Source: JAIOTH01 sp964639335
GTDB lineage: Bacteria > Patescibacteriota > Patescibacteriia > UBA1558 > S5-K13
Length of the DNA stretch: 11,925 nt
Assembly (NCBI GenBank): GCA_964639335.1
Contig: CAZXCJ010000034.1
Coordinates: forward strand, 1 to 11,925
Direction: 5' to 3'
Shown: in pieces, positions 1 to 6,543 of the stretch
Layout of the letters: each line of letters starts with the position of its first letter
How positions within the stretch are numbered: the first letter of the stretch is position 1
Notes under the pieces: model-generated
The model's input: only the letters and a program-made list of their open reading frames with translations
What the model was told of the DNA's origin: nothing
The model's database searches: none
Made by a program: the position numbers and the translations under genes

Positions 1-16
1 TTCTATCGGTAGGCAT
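1..16 (-). CDS. 5' end of a gene running off the window (starts MPTDR)
   Basis: Only the first five codons are visible, so no function can be assigned. The start is supported by a strong ribosome binding site 6 nt upstream (AAGGAGGT read on the minus strand). It begins 19 nt after the stop of the preceding secreted-protein gene, so the two and the T9SS-tail gene before them look like one operon. Confidence 0.6.
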
Positions 17-20
17 GGTG

Positions 21-30
21 CTACCTCCTT
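21..30 (-). promoter_or_regulatory. Strong Shine-Dalgarno site for the truncated gene
   Basis: On the minus strand this reads AAGGAGGTAG, a near-full match to the anti-Shine-Dalgarno sequence, 6 nt before the ATG at position 16. Similar sites precede the two neighbouring genes, but not the genes above position 1750. Confidence 0.8.
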
Positions 31-35
31 GTTAT

Positions 36-800
36 TTATTTTTTTTGTGAGTAAACTTCTATAATAACGGAATATCCACTTTTGATACTCCATTTATCCT
101 TTTCGTCAACAAATAAAAACTTAAGTTTTCCGTTGACGAATCTTAGAAAGTGATCAAATTTTAATCCAAGCCCAATAGCAATGCGACGCCAGTAGTACCC
201 CCCCTTTTTGTAGTGAATATTTTCAAAACAAACTAAGGGGTCTATGTCTTGGTCAAAGTCAAGTCCAAGATCAGCTTGAAGAAAAAGTGTTTTTTCGTTA
301 TCTTTGGTCCGACTTAGCTCGACAAATGTCCAAGCATAAATCTGACCAAAATAGTATTCCGGGTTGAAAAAAATCTTTGCCTCTTTAGACAAGACCCTAA
401 TGCCCAGTTTCCATTTTGTTTTTGATTTCCAAGCATAGAATTCTAAGCCTGCAGCAATTCCAAAGTCAAAATTATTTTTTTCATTTTCAATTTTATCTTG
501 AATCGCTAATTTAATATAAGGGTAGTATTCCTTAAATCGTTTTTTAATTCCAGCATAGAAATCCCATTCTTTGAAATCGTTTCTTTCATTGAAATTAAAA
601 TCAAGACCAAAAACAAATTTTGTGTTTGGCTTTTTTGCCTCAAGCTCAAGCGAGAAGTTAGTATAAATTTCATTTTCAAGCTCTACCTCGGTGCTAGAAA
701 AATTTCTGAATTGAGCCCAATAATCGAATTGATTAGGGGAAGCAATAAGAGAATAGGAAAGCAAGAAAACAAGAAAGCATAAAGACAATAATTTTTTCAT
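36..800 (-). CDS. Secreted beta-strand-rich protein, possible outer-membrane barrel
   Basis: No family recognised. The protein is 254 residues from ATG at 800. It starts with a typical signal peptide: MKKLL, a hydrophobic core to about residue 18, then a likely cleavage site near IASPN. The mature part has many alternating hydrophobic/polar stretches rich in Tyr, Phe and Trp (for example YPYIKLAI, IAIGLGLKF, SVIIEVY), the pattern expected for membrane-spanning beta strands. An outer-membrane barrel is therefore possible, but a soluble beta protein cannot be excluded, and the C-terminus (YSQKK) lacks the usual terminal aromatic residue. The ATG at 800 is preferred over an in-frame GTG at 812 because GGAGGT lies 4 nt upstream of it. 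The gene starts 11 nt after the T9SS-tail gene and is probably co-transcribed with it. Confidence 0.65.
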   Translation of the reverse strand: MKKLLSLCFLVFLLSYSLIASPNQFDYWAQFRNFSSTEVELENEIYTNFSLELEAKKPNTKFVFGLDFNFNERNDFKEWDFYAGIKKRFKEYYPYIKLAIQDKIENEKNNFDFGIAAGLEFYAWKSKTKWKLGIRVLSKEAKIFFNPEYYFGQIYAWTFVELSRTKDNEKTLFLQADLGLDFDQDIDPLVCFENIHYKKGGYYWRRIAIGLGLKFDHFLRFVNGKLKFLFVDEKDKWSIKSGYSVIIEVYSQKK

Positions 801-804
801 GAGT

Positions 805-810
805 ACCTCC
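805..810 (-). promoter_or_regulatory. Shine-Dalgarno site deciding the start at 800
   Basis: GGAGGT on the minus strand, 4 nt before the ATG at 800. It overlaps the upstream in-frame GTG start (812), so that GTG cannot use it. This is why the shorter protein, beginning MKKLL, is called. Confidence 0.75.
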
Positions 811-811
811 A

Positions 812-1642
812 CTACTCTAGTTTGACGATTTTTTTAATTTGAGTTCCAACTTGAATAAGATAGACACCAGGTGGCTGACCAACAAAATTTAATAATAAGT
901 CTTCAATTTCAAGATCAACTGGCTGACCACGGACATTATAAATTTGTGGTTCAAAATTCATGAGGTTTTCTGGACGAGCTAAATAAATAGAGGTTCTAAA
1001 TGGATTAGGATAAAGAATTACATTTTCAATTTCTTGTGGATTAGGAGGTATTGTATCTACATGAATCGTTTCAATAAGAGCAACGCTATCAATCCAAATT
1101 TTGGCATAACGATCGTTATGACCAAAATTAAAACTCAACCTAGGAATATCACTTGTATCGGTCACAGAAAAAGAAATTGAATGGTAGGTCCAGTCTGTTG
1201 TTACAGCAAGAGTGTCCCAGGCACCCATCCAGGGCCAAGGATTATTATTACCACAAAGGTTTACAATTATGCCCTCTGGGTAATCTTCTGCTCCTCGACA
1301 CCACAAGGATATATTATAGTTCCCATATAGTGTTAAGACTCCTTGACTTAAAACTTGAAAAGCCTGGAGTCTCCACTCCTGCATTCCACCGGTATAAATT
1401 TCTGAATACAGAGAGTAAGAACCCTGAAATGCAACGGTGTCAGCATAGATTATTCCGGTTTCTTCCTGGGTTTGCCAGTAAGGATCCAAAGATCCAGTTT
1501 CAAACCCTGGATTCTCCAGGAGATTTTCTTGTCCGAAAAGCAATTTTGGCACCATTATTGCCAAGATTACAGCAATTGCGACAATTACAACTGTTTTCAA
1601 GGGGAAGGATTTTTTTTCTGTGTTGATATCATTTTTTTTCAT
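812..1642 (-). CDS. Secreted protein with CBM-like domain and T9SS type A sorting tail
   Basis: 276 residues. A short basic N-terminus is followed by a hydrophobic segment (about 16-36) serving as signal peptide or anchor. Residues about 40-195 look like a carbohydrate-binding-module (CBM4/9-like) jelly roll: they open with NLLENPGFETG and end with a strand reading AKIWIDSVALIE. A Pro-rich linker leads to a C-terminal domain of about 70 residues (207-276) with the hallmarks of the type IX secretion sorting domain: YPNPF at 211-215, IYNVRGQPV, PPGVYLIQV, and a KKIVKLE end. In Bacteroidota and relatives this tail directs cargo across the outer membrane and is then removed. No T9SS machinery is visible in the window. 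AGGAGG lies 4 nt before the ATG. The tail call is strong, the carbohydrate-binding call moderate. The gene is richer in G+C than those above 1750. Confidence 0.8.
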   Translation of the reverse strand: MKKNDINTEKKSFPLKTVVIVAIAVILAIMVPKLLFGQENLLENPGFETGSLDPYWQTQEETGIIYADTVAFQGSYSLYSEIYTGGMQEWRLQAFQVLSQGVLTLYGNYNISLWCRGAEDYPEGIIVNLCGNNNPWPWMGAWDTLAVTTDWTYHSISFSVTDTSDIPRLSFNFGHNDRYAKIWIDSVALIETIHVDTIPPNPQEIENVILYPNPFRTSIYLARPENLMNFEPQIYNVRGQPVDLEIEDLLLNFVGQPPGVYLIQVGTQIKKIVKLE

Positions 1643-1645
1643 GAT

Positions 1646-1653
1646 ACCTCCTT
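1646..1653 (-). promoter_or_regulatory. Strong Shine-Dalgarno site of the T9SS-tail gene
   Basis: AAGGAGGT on the minus strand, 3 nt from the ATG at 1642. The spacing is tight but the match is strong. It is the third canonical site within 1.65 kb. Confidence 0.75.
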
Positions 1654-1680
1654 ATTTTTTAATTTTTTTAATGTACGATT

Positions 1681-1725
1681 TATAGCTTTAAGCCATAAGC
1701 CATAAGCTATAAGTAAAATACTTAT
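1681..1725. repeat. Short degenerate repeats and hairpins at the composition break
   Basis: On the plus strand TATAGCTT (1681-1688) and its complement AAGCTATA (1704-1711) enclose two AAGCCAT units. Next comes a perfect 7-bp hairpin, ATAAGTA-AAA-TACTTAT (1709-1725). The segment lies between the stop of the Wzz-like gene and the start of the T9SS-tail gene. No U-tract follows on the minus strand, so it is not a convincing terminator. Confidence 0.55.
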
Positions 1726-1753
1726 GACTTAGGGCCTAGAGCTTAATACTAAG

Positions 1754-2650
1754 TTATTCTTTAGGATTTAAATAATGGTCATTGCCAACAATTTTGCGAA
1801 TTTCTTCGGCTTGCTGTATTTCTTCATCTGGAATAATTTCTTTATTATCTTCTTCAAAAAAACTCTCTTGCTGGGCTGGGTAATTTTCAGAGTCATTATT
1901 ATTTTCCGGAACGTTTAAATAATCAAAAACCTTGGGATATTTAGGAGATTTTTGTTTTTTCTTAGATGGGCTTGGATTTTTCTTTTTTAAAGATTTGGGT
2001 TTTTTAAAATACTTATGCCAATTTGGTAATTTATAGGGAAATAAATTGATTAAAGTTATGCTGAAAAATAAACCCAGGACTATACTTAAAACAATGTTTA
2101 AAAACCAATTAGGTCGCGTTGGATTCAAAGACGTTAAGGGGGCATCTATAACTTTCAAAATCACTCCTTGCCCTCCGCCATGATAATTTTGATGATTTGC
2201 CAATAAAGTATCAATAAGATTATTTAATAATTTTTCAGACAGAAAAGCGGATTCACTATAAGTTGTAATTTTTAAAATGGCTGAATTAGGGATTATTTTG
2301 ACATCAATAGTTTTTAGCCATTCTTTTCTTTTTTTTCTTTCGCTTTGGGCCAGCCCCAAGTCTAAGTCCGGATAATCGGTTAATAGTTTATTACGAAAAG
2401 AAGAGCTCAAAATCCCCTTTTTTAAATTATTAGCTATTGATTCTGAGGATTTAGAAGCCAAGTAAGCGTCCATTTGTTCTTGCTGGTCTTGAATAATTAA
2501 AATTTGAGCATTAGAAGAATATTCTTTTTTTTGCAAAGCAGTTAGAAATATTGAAATTATAAAAAACAAACAGAGAATTAATAAAATTGTCAATTTATTT
2601 TCTCTCAAGCTTTTTAAAAAATAAGTAAGATTAGTTTTTTTATCTTCCAT
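1754..2650 (-). CDS. Wzz-like polysaccharide co-polymerase / chain-length determinant protein
   Basis: 298 residues with the two-helix layout of polysaccharide co-polymerases: membrane helix 1 at about 18-39, an extracytoplasmic domain at about 40-180 and helix 2 at about 183-204. A Pro-containing stretch (LNPTRPNWF) leads into helix 2, as is usual for Wzz proteins. Family members set the length, or assist export, of surface polysaccharide. No Walker motifs follow helix 2, so there is no fused tyrosine kinase. Instead the cytoplasmic tail is strongly basic (about 207-240, many Lys and Pro) and then acidic (about 250-285). The start lies 7 nt after the stop of the DUF4012 gene, so the two are very likely one operon. 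No clear Shine-Dalgarno site is present. Family placement is fairly sure; the polymer is unknown. Confidence 0.78.
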   Translation of the reverse strand: MEDKKTNLTYFLKSLRENKLTILLILCLFFIISIFLTALQKKEYSSNAQILIIQDQQEQMDAYLASKSSESIANNLKKGILSSSFRNKLLTDYPDLDLGLAQSERKKRKEWLKTIDVKIIPNSAILKITTYSESAFLSEKLLNNLIDTLLANHQNYHGGGQGVILKVIDAPLTSLNPTRPNWFLNIVLSIVLGLFFSITLINLFPYKLPNWHKYFKKPKSLKKKNPSPSKKKQKSPKYPKVFDYLNVPENNNDSENYPAQQESFFEEDNKEIIPDEEIQQAEEIRKIVGNDHYLNPKE

Positions 2651-2657
2651 AAATGTT

Positions 2658-4490
2658 TTATTCCCAATTAAAATTTAACAAAAAATCTTTTCTTAAGTCA
2701 AGTCGAGCACTGAATCCAGCCAGATTATTCTGAATTACATCCTCAAGATTAACCTGATAATTATTAAGATTTTCTTTAAAATTTATATTAATTAAATAAT
2801 TGATTTTTTCTATGCCAGCTTGTTTTTGCAGATAAATACTATAATCTTTTTCTGAAATTTGTTTTTGGATATTGGCTGGTAATTTATATTCAAAAATTAA
2901 TGATTTTTCTTGTCCTGGTTCAATAGCTATAAAAGTTCCAAAAATAGTTTTATTGTATTTATTATAAGTATCTATTTGGCCTTCTTGAGCACTACGGTCA
3001 TTATCCATGGCTCCGGTAACTTTTATCAATTCTGAGCCCAGAGGCACTATTAATCTAGTATAGGTTCTATAACGAGTGGAATTCCAGGAAAAACTTCCTT
3101 GATGCTGATAATGAAGTTCTACTATGGCTCTTAAGCTATTATCTTCCATTTCTTCTAAATTATAATGGAAATTTCTCTTGATAAATTGGTCGCTTTTATA
3201 ACTAGCCAAATTACTGTCAACTACCATTAAATAATCTTGGTCAGATTGAATGACTTCCCCGCTCCAATCAGCTTGGGAAATCTTTTTTTGGATATTTTCA
3301 TTTTTACTATATAAAATAATATCTCTTGTTTCTAAATTTTCATTAATTAATTCTGCTAATTTTTTGTATTCAACGGCACCTAAATCAGAAAAGCTATCTA
3401 TGATTACATTTGCCAAAGAATTAATAATATTTTTTCTTTCCCAATGCGTGGCATCGCGTTCTTGATAATAAAGTTCTACGGCTTTTTGTAAATCATTGGT
3501 GAAATTGTCGCTTTCAAAAATGACCCCTTCTACCTTCTGAGCGCCAATAATGTCAAATATTTTATTAACAGCATTGGGTGTCATTCCGATTACGCCATTT
3601 ATTTCTTTTTTGTCATTGCTTTCAATTTTATATAAATTTAAACAATCTATGGCACTAAATGAAAAATCAGGGTCCCAATTACAATCTCTCATATACCATT
3701 CTTCAACTTTGAGATATTTTTTCAAAGGCGCAGGAATCTCATTATTTAATTTACCGATTACTTGGCTGTCTAAATGATAGATATCATCTATAAAGAATTC
3801 TTTGACTTGGCCATTTTCTACTTCTAATATTCCGTAAGTCCCTATAAATCCACCAGCGGGTCTTAACTCGTTGTTATTTTGAAATAATAGCAAATAGCGG
3901 CGGGAACCATTATAGCCAGCTATATCAAATAAATATTCGTTTAGGGGCTGGGCTAATTTTAAAATTTGGGACAAAGAATTGATATTATTTAAAAATATAC
4001 TATCTTTTTCTTTAAAAAATATATTGGATAATAGTTTTAAATTTCCAACTAAATTAGTAAAATTATTTTCTAAAGAAATTAAATCTCCGGGGTTTTGTCC
4101 GAAATAAGCTATGAGGGTATTTTTATCTACATTTTCATATTGACCCAAAGAATCTATAATTTTGATGGCATCAGTACAGACAGTTTGGACATTTTTTAAA
4201 GTATTTTCAGTTTGAATAAATTTTTTTTTCAAAGGAGGAATAATTTTTAAAAATTTTACAAATTTTATATTATCTTGAATAACAGCAACGCTATCCTGAG
4301 CTTGTTTAATATAAATATTAGCGGAATCGTAATCATTAAGATTAATCTCCTCCTGAATGCCGGATATAATATGTGAAATTCTTTGACTGGCCGCATAGAT
4401 ATTTCTAATTGGTCCCATCACAAGCCAGCCTATATAAATTAGGAGGATAAAGAGCAATATTAAAAAAGTTTTTTTTATTCCTGATGACAT
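2658..4490 (-). CDS. DUF4012 domain-containing membrane-anchored protein
   Basis: About 610 residues. One N-terminal membrane helix (about 7-26, after a short basic start) anchors a large extracytoplasmic part. At about 199-224 it has the DUF4012 signature: LLLFQNNNELRPAGGFIGTYG. DUF4012 proteins are common in CPR bacteria and Actinobacteria and often lie near envelope polysaccharide genes; their biochemical role is not established. Here the Wzz-like gene follows after 7 nt, supporting a surface-polysaccharide role. The start is uncertain. A GTG at 4508 would add six residues but abuts a hairpin (4509-4535) and has no ribosome binding site. The ATG at 4490 gives a conventional short basic N-terminus and is preferred. 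A consensus promoter lies about 75 nt upstream. Confidence 0.85.
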   Translation of the reverse strand: MSSGIKKTFLILLFILLIYIGWLVMGPIRNIYAASQRISHIISGIQEEINLNDYDSANIYIKQAQDSVAVIQDNIKFVKFLKIIPPLKKKFIQTENTLKNVQTVCTDAIKIIDSLGQYENVDKNTLIAYFGQNPGDLISLENNFTNLVGNLKLLSNIFFKEKDSIFLNNINSLSQILKLAQPLNEYLFDIAGYNGSRRYLLLFQNNNELRPAGGFIGTYGILEVENGQVKEFFIDDIYHLDSQVIGKLNNEIPAPLKKYLKVEEWYMRDCNWDPDFSFSAIDCLNLYKIESNDKKEINGVIGMTPNAVNKIFDIIGAQKVEGVIFESDNFTNDLQKAVELYYQERDATHWERKNIINSLANVIIDSFSDLGAVEYKKLAELINENLETRDIILYSKNENIQKKISQADWSGEVIQSDQDYLMVVDSNLASYKSDQFIKRNFHYNLEEMEDNSLRAIVELHYQHQGSFSWNSTRYRTYTRLIVPLGSELIKVTGAMDNDRSAQEGQIDTYNKYNKTIFGTFIAIEPGQEKSLIFEYKLPANIQKQISEKDYSIYLQKQAGIEKINYLININFKENLNNYQVNLEDVIQNNLAGFSARLDLRKDFLLNFNWE

Positions 4491-4508
4491 AATTATCCGC
4501 TGATTCAC

Positions 4509-4535
4509 TAAACGCTTTTTAAGAAAAGGCGTTTA
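4509..4535 (-). promoter_or_regulatory. Leader hairpin directly upstream of the DUF4012 start
   Basis: Outer arms TAAACGC and GCGTTTA pair perfectly. An inner four-pair A/T stem continues inward after one mismatch (A opposite C in the minus-strand transcript), leaving a 3-nt loop. It lies in the predicted 5' untranslated region, ending one base before the GTG at 4508 and 18 nt before the ATG at 4490. No U-run follows, so a terminator is unlikely. A translational or stability role is possible but unproven. Confidence 0.5.
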
Positions 4536-4572
4536 TTTCTGTATTTTAATTAAATTAAATAAGTAACTTCAG

Positions 4573-4601
4573 ATTATATAAAACAAACAGGCAAATGTCA
4601 A
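4573..4601 (-). promoter_or_regulatory. Consensus sigma-70 promoter for the DUF4012-Wzz operon
   Basis: On the minus strand TTGACA (4601-4596) and TATAAT (4578-4573) are separated by exactly 17 nt, a perfect match to both boxes and the spacing. Transcription would start near 4566, giving a leader of about 60-75 nt. The -35 box is the first part of the loop of the glmS terminator hairpin, seen on the plus strand. Confidence 0.8.
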
Positions 4602-4616
4602 GTATTTTTTGCCTGT
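4578..4616 (-). terminator. Rho-independent terminator of glmS
   Basis: In the minus-strand transcript ACAGGCAAA (4616-4608) pairs perfectly with TTTGCCTGT (4595-4587) across a 12-nt loop. The U-rich run TTGTTTTATA follows. It begins 22 nt after the glmS stop codon. The 12-nt loop is long for a terminator. The loop and downstream arm contain the -35 box and much of the spacer of the next promoter. Confidence 0.65.
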
Positions 4617-4638
4617 ATATAGAAAATTGAGTTTTTAA

Positions 4639-6480
4639 TTACTCCACGGTTACGCTTTTAGCTAAATTGCGGGGTTGATCCACGCTACAGCCTTTGAGCA
4701 CGGCTATGTGATAAGCTAATAATTGTAAAGGTATGGTATTTAAAATAGGAGTCAAAAGCCAAAATGTTTGAGGCACATAAATTACATAATCAGAAATTTT
4801 TTGAATATAATCATCCCCTGCACTAGCAATGCTGATAATAATTCCTTTACGAGCTCGCACTTCCTCAATATTAGAACAAATTTTAGAATAAACATCATCG
4901 TTTTTTGGAGCTAAAAAAACCACAGGCATATTTTTATCAATTAGAGCAATCGGTCCGTGCTTCATTTCGGCGGCCGGATAACCTTCGGCGTGGATATAAG
5001 AGATTTCTTTCAGCTTTAAAGCCCCCTCTAAAGCTACGGGATAATTAATACCTCTTCCTAAAAATAAAAAGTTTGATTTTTGATAAAATTTTTCAGCTAA
5101 TTTTTTGATTATATCTTCTTGGGCTAAAATTTCGTCTATTTTTTCTGGAATATGCAAAATAGATTTAATAAATTGTTTTAACCATTCTTGATCAAATTTT
5201 TTCTTTAAATAACCATTTTTTTGACCCAAACGAAACGCAATCATCAATAAAGCTATAATTTGGGTAGTAAATGCCTTGGTAGATGCTACGCCTATTTCTG
5301 GACCAGCATGTGTATAAACTCCAGCCCCACAGCGACGAGCAATTGTAGAGCCAACTATATTACAGATACTAAAAACGGGTATACTTTTGGCCTGCATTTT
5401 TTGAACAGCCAAATCTGTATCTTTGGTTTCTCCAGATTGACTAATTACTAACATTACAGATTTTTCTGGAAATTGCGGGTCAAGAGCGCTAACCAATTCT
5501 GAAGCATAACAGACCTCAGCCGGTTTACCCGCTAAGGTTTCAAAAAATATTTCTCCTATTAGACAGGCGTGCCACGAGGTTCCGCAAGCAGATAAAATAA
5601 TATTTTTAGCGCTTAGAAGTTCATTAAATCTTTTTTCTATACCCCCCAATTTTATTTGGTCTTCTAAAACGCGGCCAGTCATAGTATCTCTAATGCTTTG
5701 GGCTTGTTCATGAATTTCTTTTTGCATGTAGTGCTTATAGCCACCTTTTTCTATTTTTTCTAAAGACCAATCAATATTATTTATTTTAGAATTAATTGGT
5801 TTGTTGTCGAAATTAATAATTTGATAAGATTCTGGCTTCAAAATAGCTATTTGACCGTCTTCCAAATAAATAACCCTTTTAGTATGTTCCAAAATAGCGG
5901 CCCCGTCAGAAGCGACAAAATTTTCTTTTTTACCTAGGCCTAAAAGCAGGGGGCTGCCATTGCGAACAACAATTAGTTCTTTTGGATTTTGACTAGAAAT
6001 TACTAAAATTCCATAAGCACCTTGAATTTTTTTTACTGCTTTTCTGGTCTTTTCAATTAAATTTTTTCCATCCATTTCTTCTATTAAATGAGCTATAACT
6101 TCCGAATCAGTTTCTGATTTAAATTTATGCCCCTGAGCTATTAACCAAGTTTTTAAAGTACGATAATTTTCAATAATACCATTATGTACAATAGCAATTT
6201 GACCAGTACAATCTGTATGGGGATGAGCATTGATTTCTGAGGGCTGGCCATGTGTAGCCCATCTAGTATGGGCAATCCCGCTTTGAGCAGAAGATTTTTC
6301 ATTTTTTAAGGCCTCATTAAGATTTTTAATTTTGCCTACTTTTTTAATAATTTTTATGTTTTTTAAATTAGGTAAAGCTAAACCAGCCGAGTCATAGCCT
6401 CGGTATTCCAACCGCTTTAAACCTTTAATGAGTATTGGGATGGCTTTTGTATGGCCAGTATAGCCAATGATTCCGCACAT
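4639..6480 (-). CDS. glmS: Glutamine--fructose-6-phosphate aminotransferase (isomerizing)
   Basis: Cytoplasmic enzyme converting fructose-6-phosphate and glutamine to glucosamine-6-phosphate, the first committed step to UDP-GlcNAc for peptidoglycan and other envelope sugars. The 613 residues are full length for the family (E. coli 609). The N-terminal class II amidotransferase domain has the nucleophile Cys2 (MCGIIGYTG), RGYDSAG (28-34), TRWATHG (72-78), HNGIIENY (99-106) and SETDSE (122-127). Two SIS domains follow, with SACGTS (297-302), SQSGET (347-352), STKAFTTQ (400-407), LGRGINYPVALEG (474-486), an HAEGYPAAE segment and KHGP (507-510). The C-terminus DQPRNLAKSVTVE carries the active-site Lys (608). 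No key residue is missing. No Shine-Dalgarno site precedes the ATG, and no glmS ribozyme is evident in the 63-nt upstream gap. It has its own terminator. Confidence 0.97.
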   Translation of the reverse strand: MCGIIGYTGHTKAIPILIKGLKRLEYRGYDSAGLALPNLKNIKIIKKVGKIKNLNEALKNEKSSAQSGIAHTRWATHGQPSEINAHPHTDCTGQIAIVHNGIIENYRTLKTWLIAQGHKFKSETDSEVIAHLIEEMDGKNLIEKTRKAVKKIQGAYGILVISSQNPKELIVVRNGSPLLLGLGKKENFVASDGAAILEHTKRVIYLEDGQIAILKPESYQIINFDNKPINSKINNIDWSLEKIEKGGYKHYMQKEIHEQAQSIRDTMTGRVLEDQIKLGGIEKRFNELLSAKNIILSACGTSWHACLIGEIFFETLAGKPAEVCYASELVSALDPQFPEKSVMLVISQSGETKDTDLAVQKMQAKSIPVFSICNIVGSTIARRCGAGVYTHAGPEIGVASTKAFTTQIIALLMIAFRLGQKNGYLKKKFDQEWLKQFIKSILHIPEKIDEILAQEDIIKKLAEKFYQKSNFLFLGRGINYPVALEGALKLKEISYIHAEGYPAAEMKHGPIALIDKNMPVVFLAPKNDDVYSKICSNIEEVRARKGIIISIASAGDDYIQKISDYVIYVPQTFWLLTPILNTIPLQLLAYHIAVLKGCSVDQPRNLAKSVTVE

Positions 6481-6518
6481 GGTTAGTTGTTAGCTAGTTA
6501 GCTTGATTAGCTTATTAG
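6481..6518. repeat. Degenerate TTAGCT short tandem repeat before glmS
   Basis: Five TTAG units occur at spacings of 7-9 nt (6483, 6490, 6498, 6507, 6515), three of them as TTAGCT. They fill most of the 63-nt gap between glmS and the preceding ligase gene, where the glmS ribosome binding site would be expected. The element resembles in style the AAGCCAT/AAGCTAT repeats at 1681-1711. Confidence 0.45.
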
Positions 6519-6543
6519 TTTACGGCTTATATCCTGTAAAAAA

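Noticed and set aside
800..812. GTG start at 812 for the secreted beta-rich protein
   Set aside because: The Shine-Dalgarno site GGAGGT overlaps this GTG and is correctly placed only for the ATG at 800.
1153..1626. Plus-strand reading frame of 157 codons opposite the T9SS-tail gene
   Set aside because: It lies wholly antisense to a gene with a clear domain structure, has no ribosome binding site and a low-complexity Leu/Gln/Arg-rich translation.
3250..3777. Two plus-strand reading frames of 71 and 75 codons opposite the DUF4012 gene
   Set aside because: They are antisense shadows without family motifs or ribosome binding sites.
5260..5451. Plus-strand reading frame of 63 codons opposite glmS
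   Set aside because: It is antisense to the conserved SIS domain of glmS; the open frame is a by-product of that coding sequence.
6481..6543. glmS ribozyme or riboswitch upstream of glmS
   Set aside because: The gap is only 63 nt and consists of short repeats; it is too short for the ribozyme core, and I see no matching conserved core.
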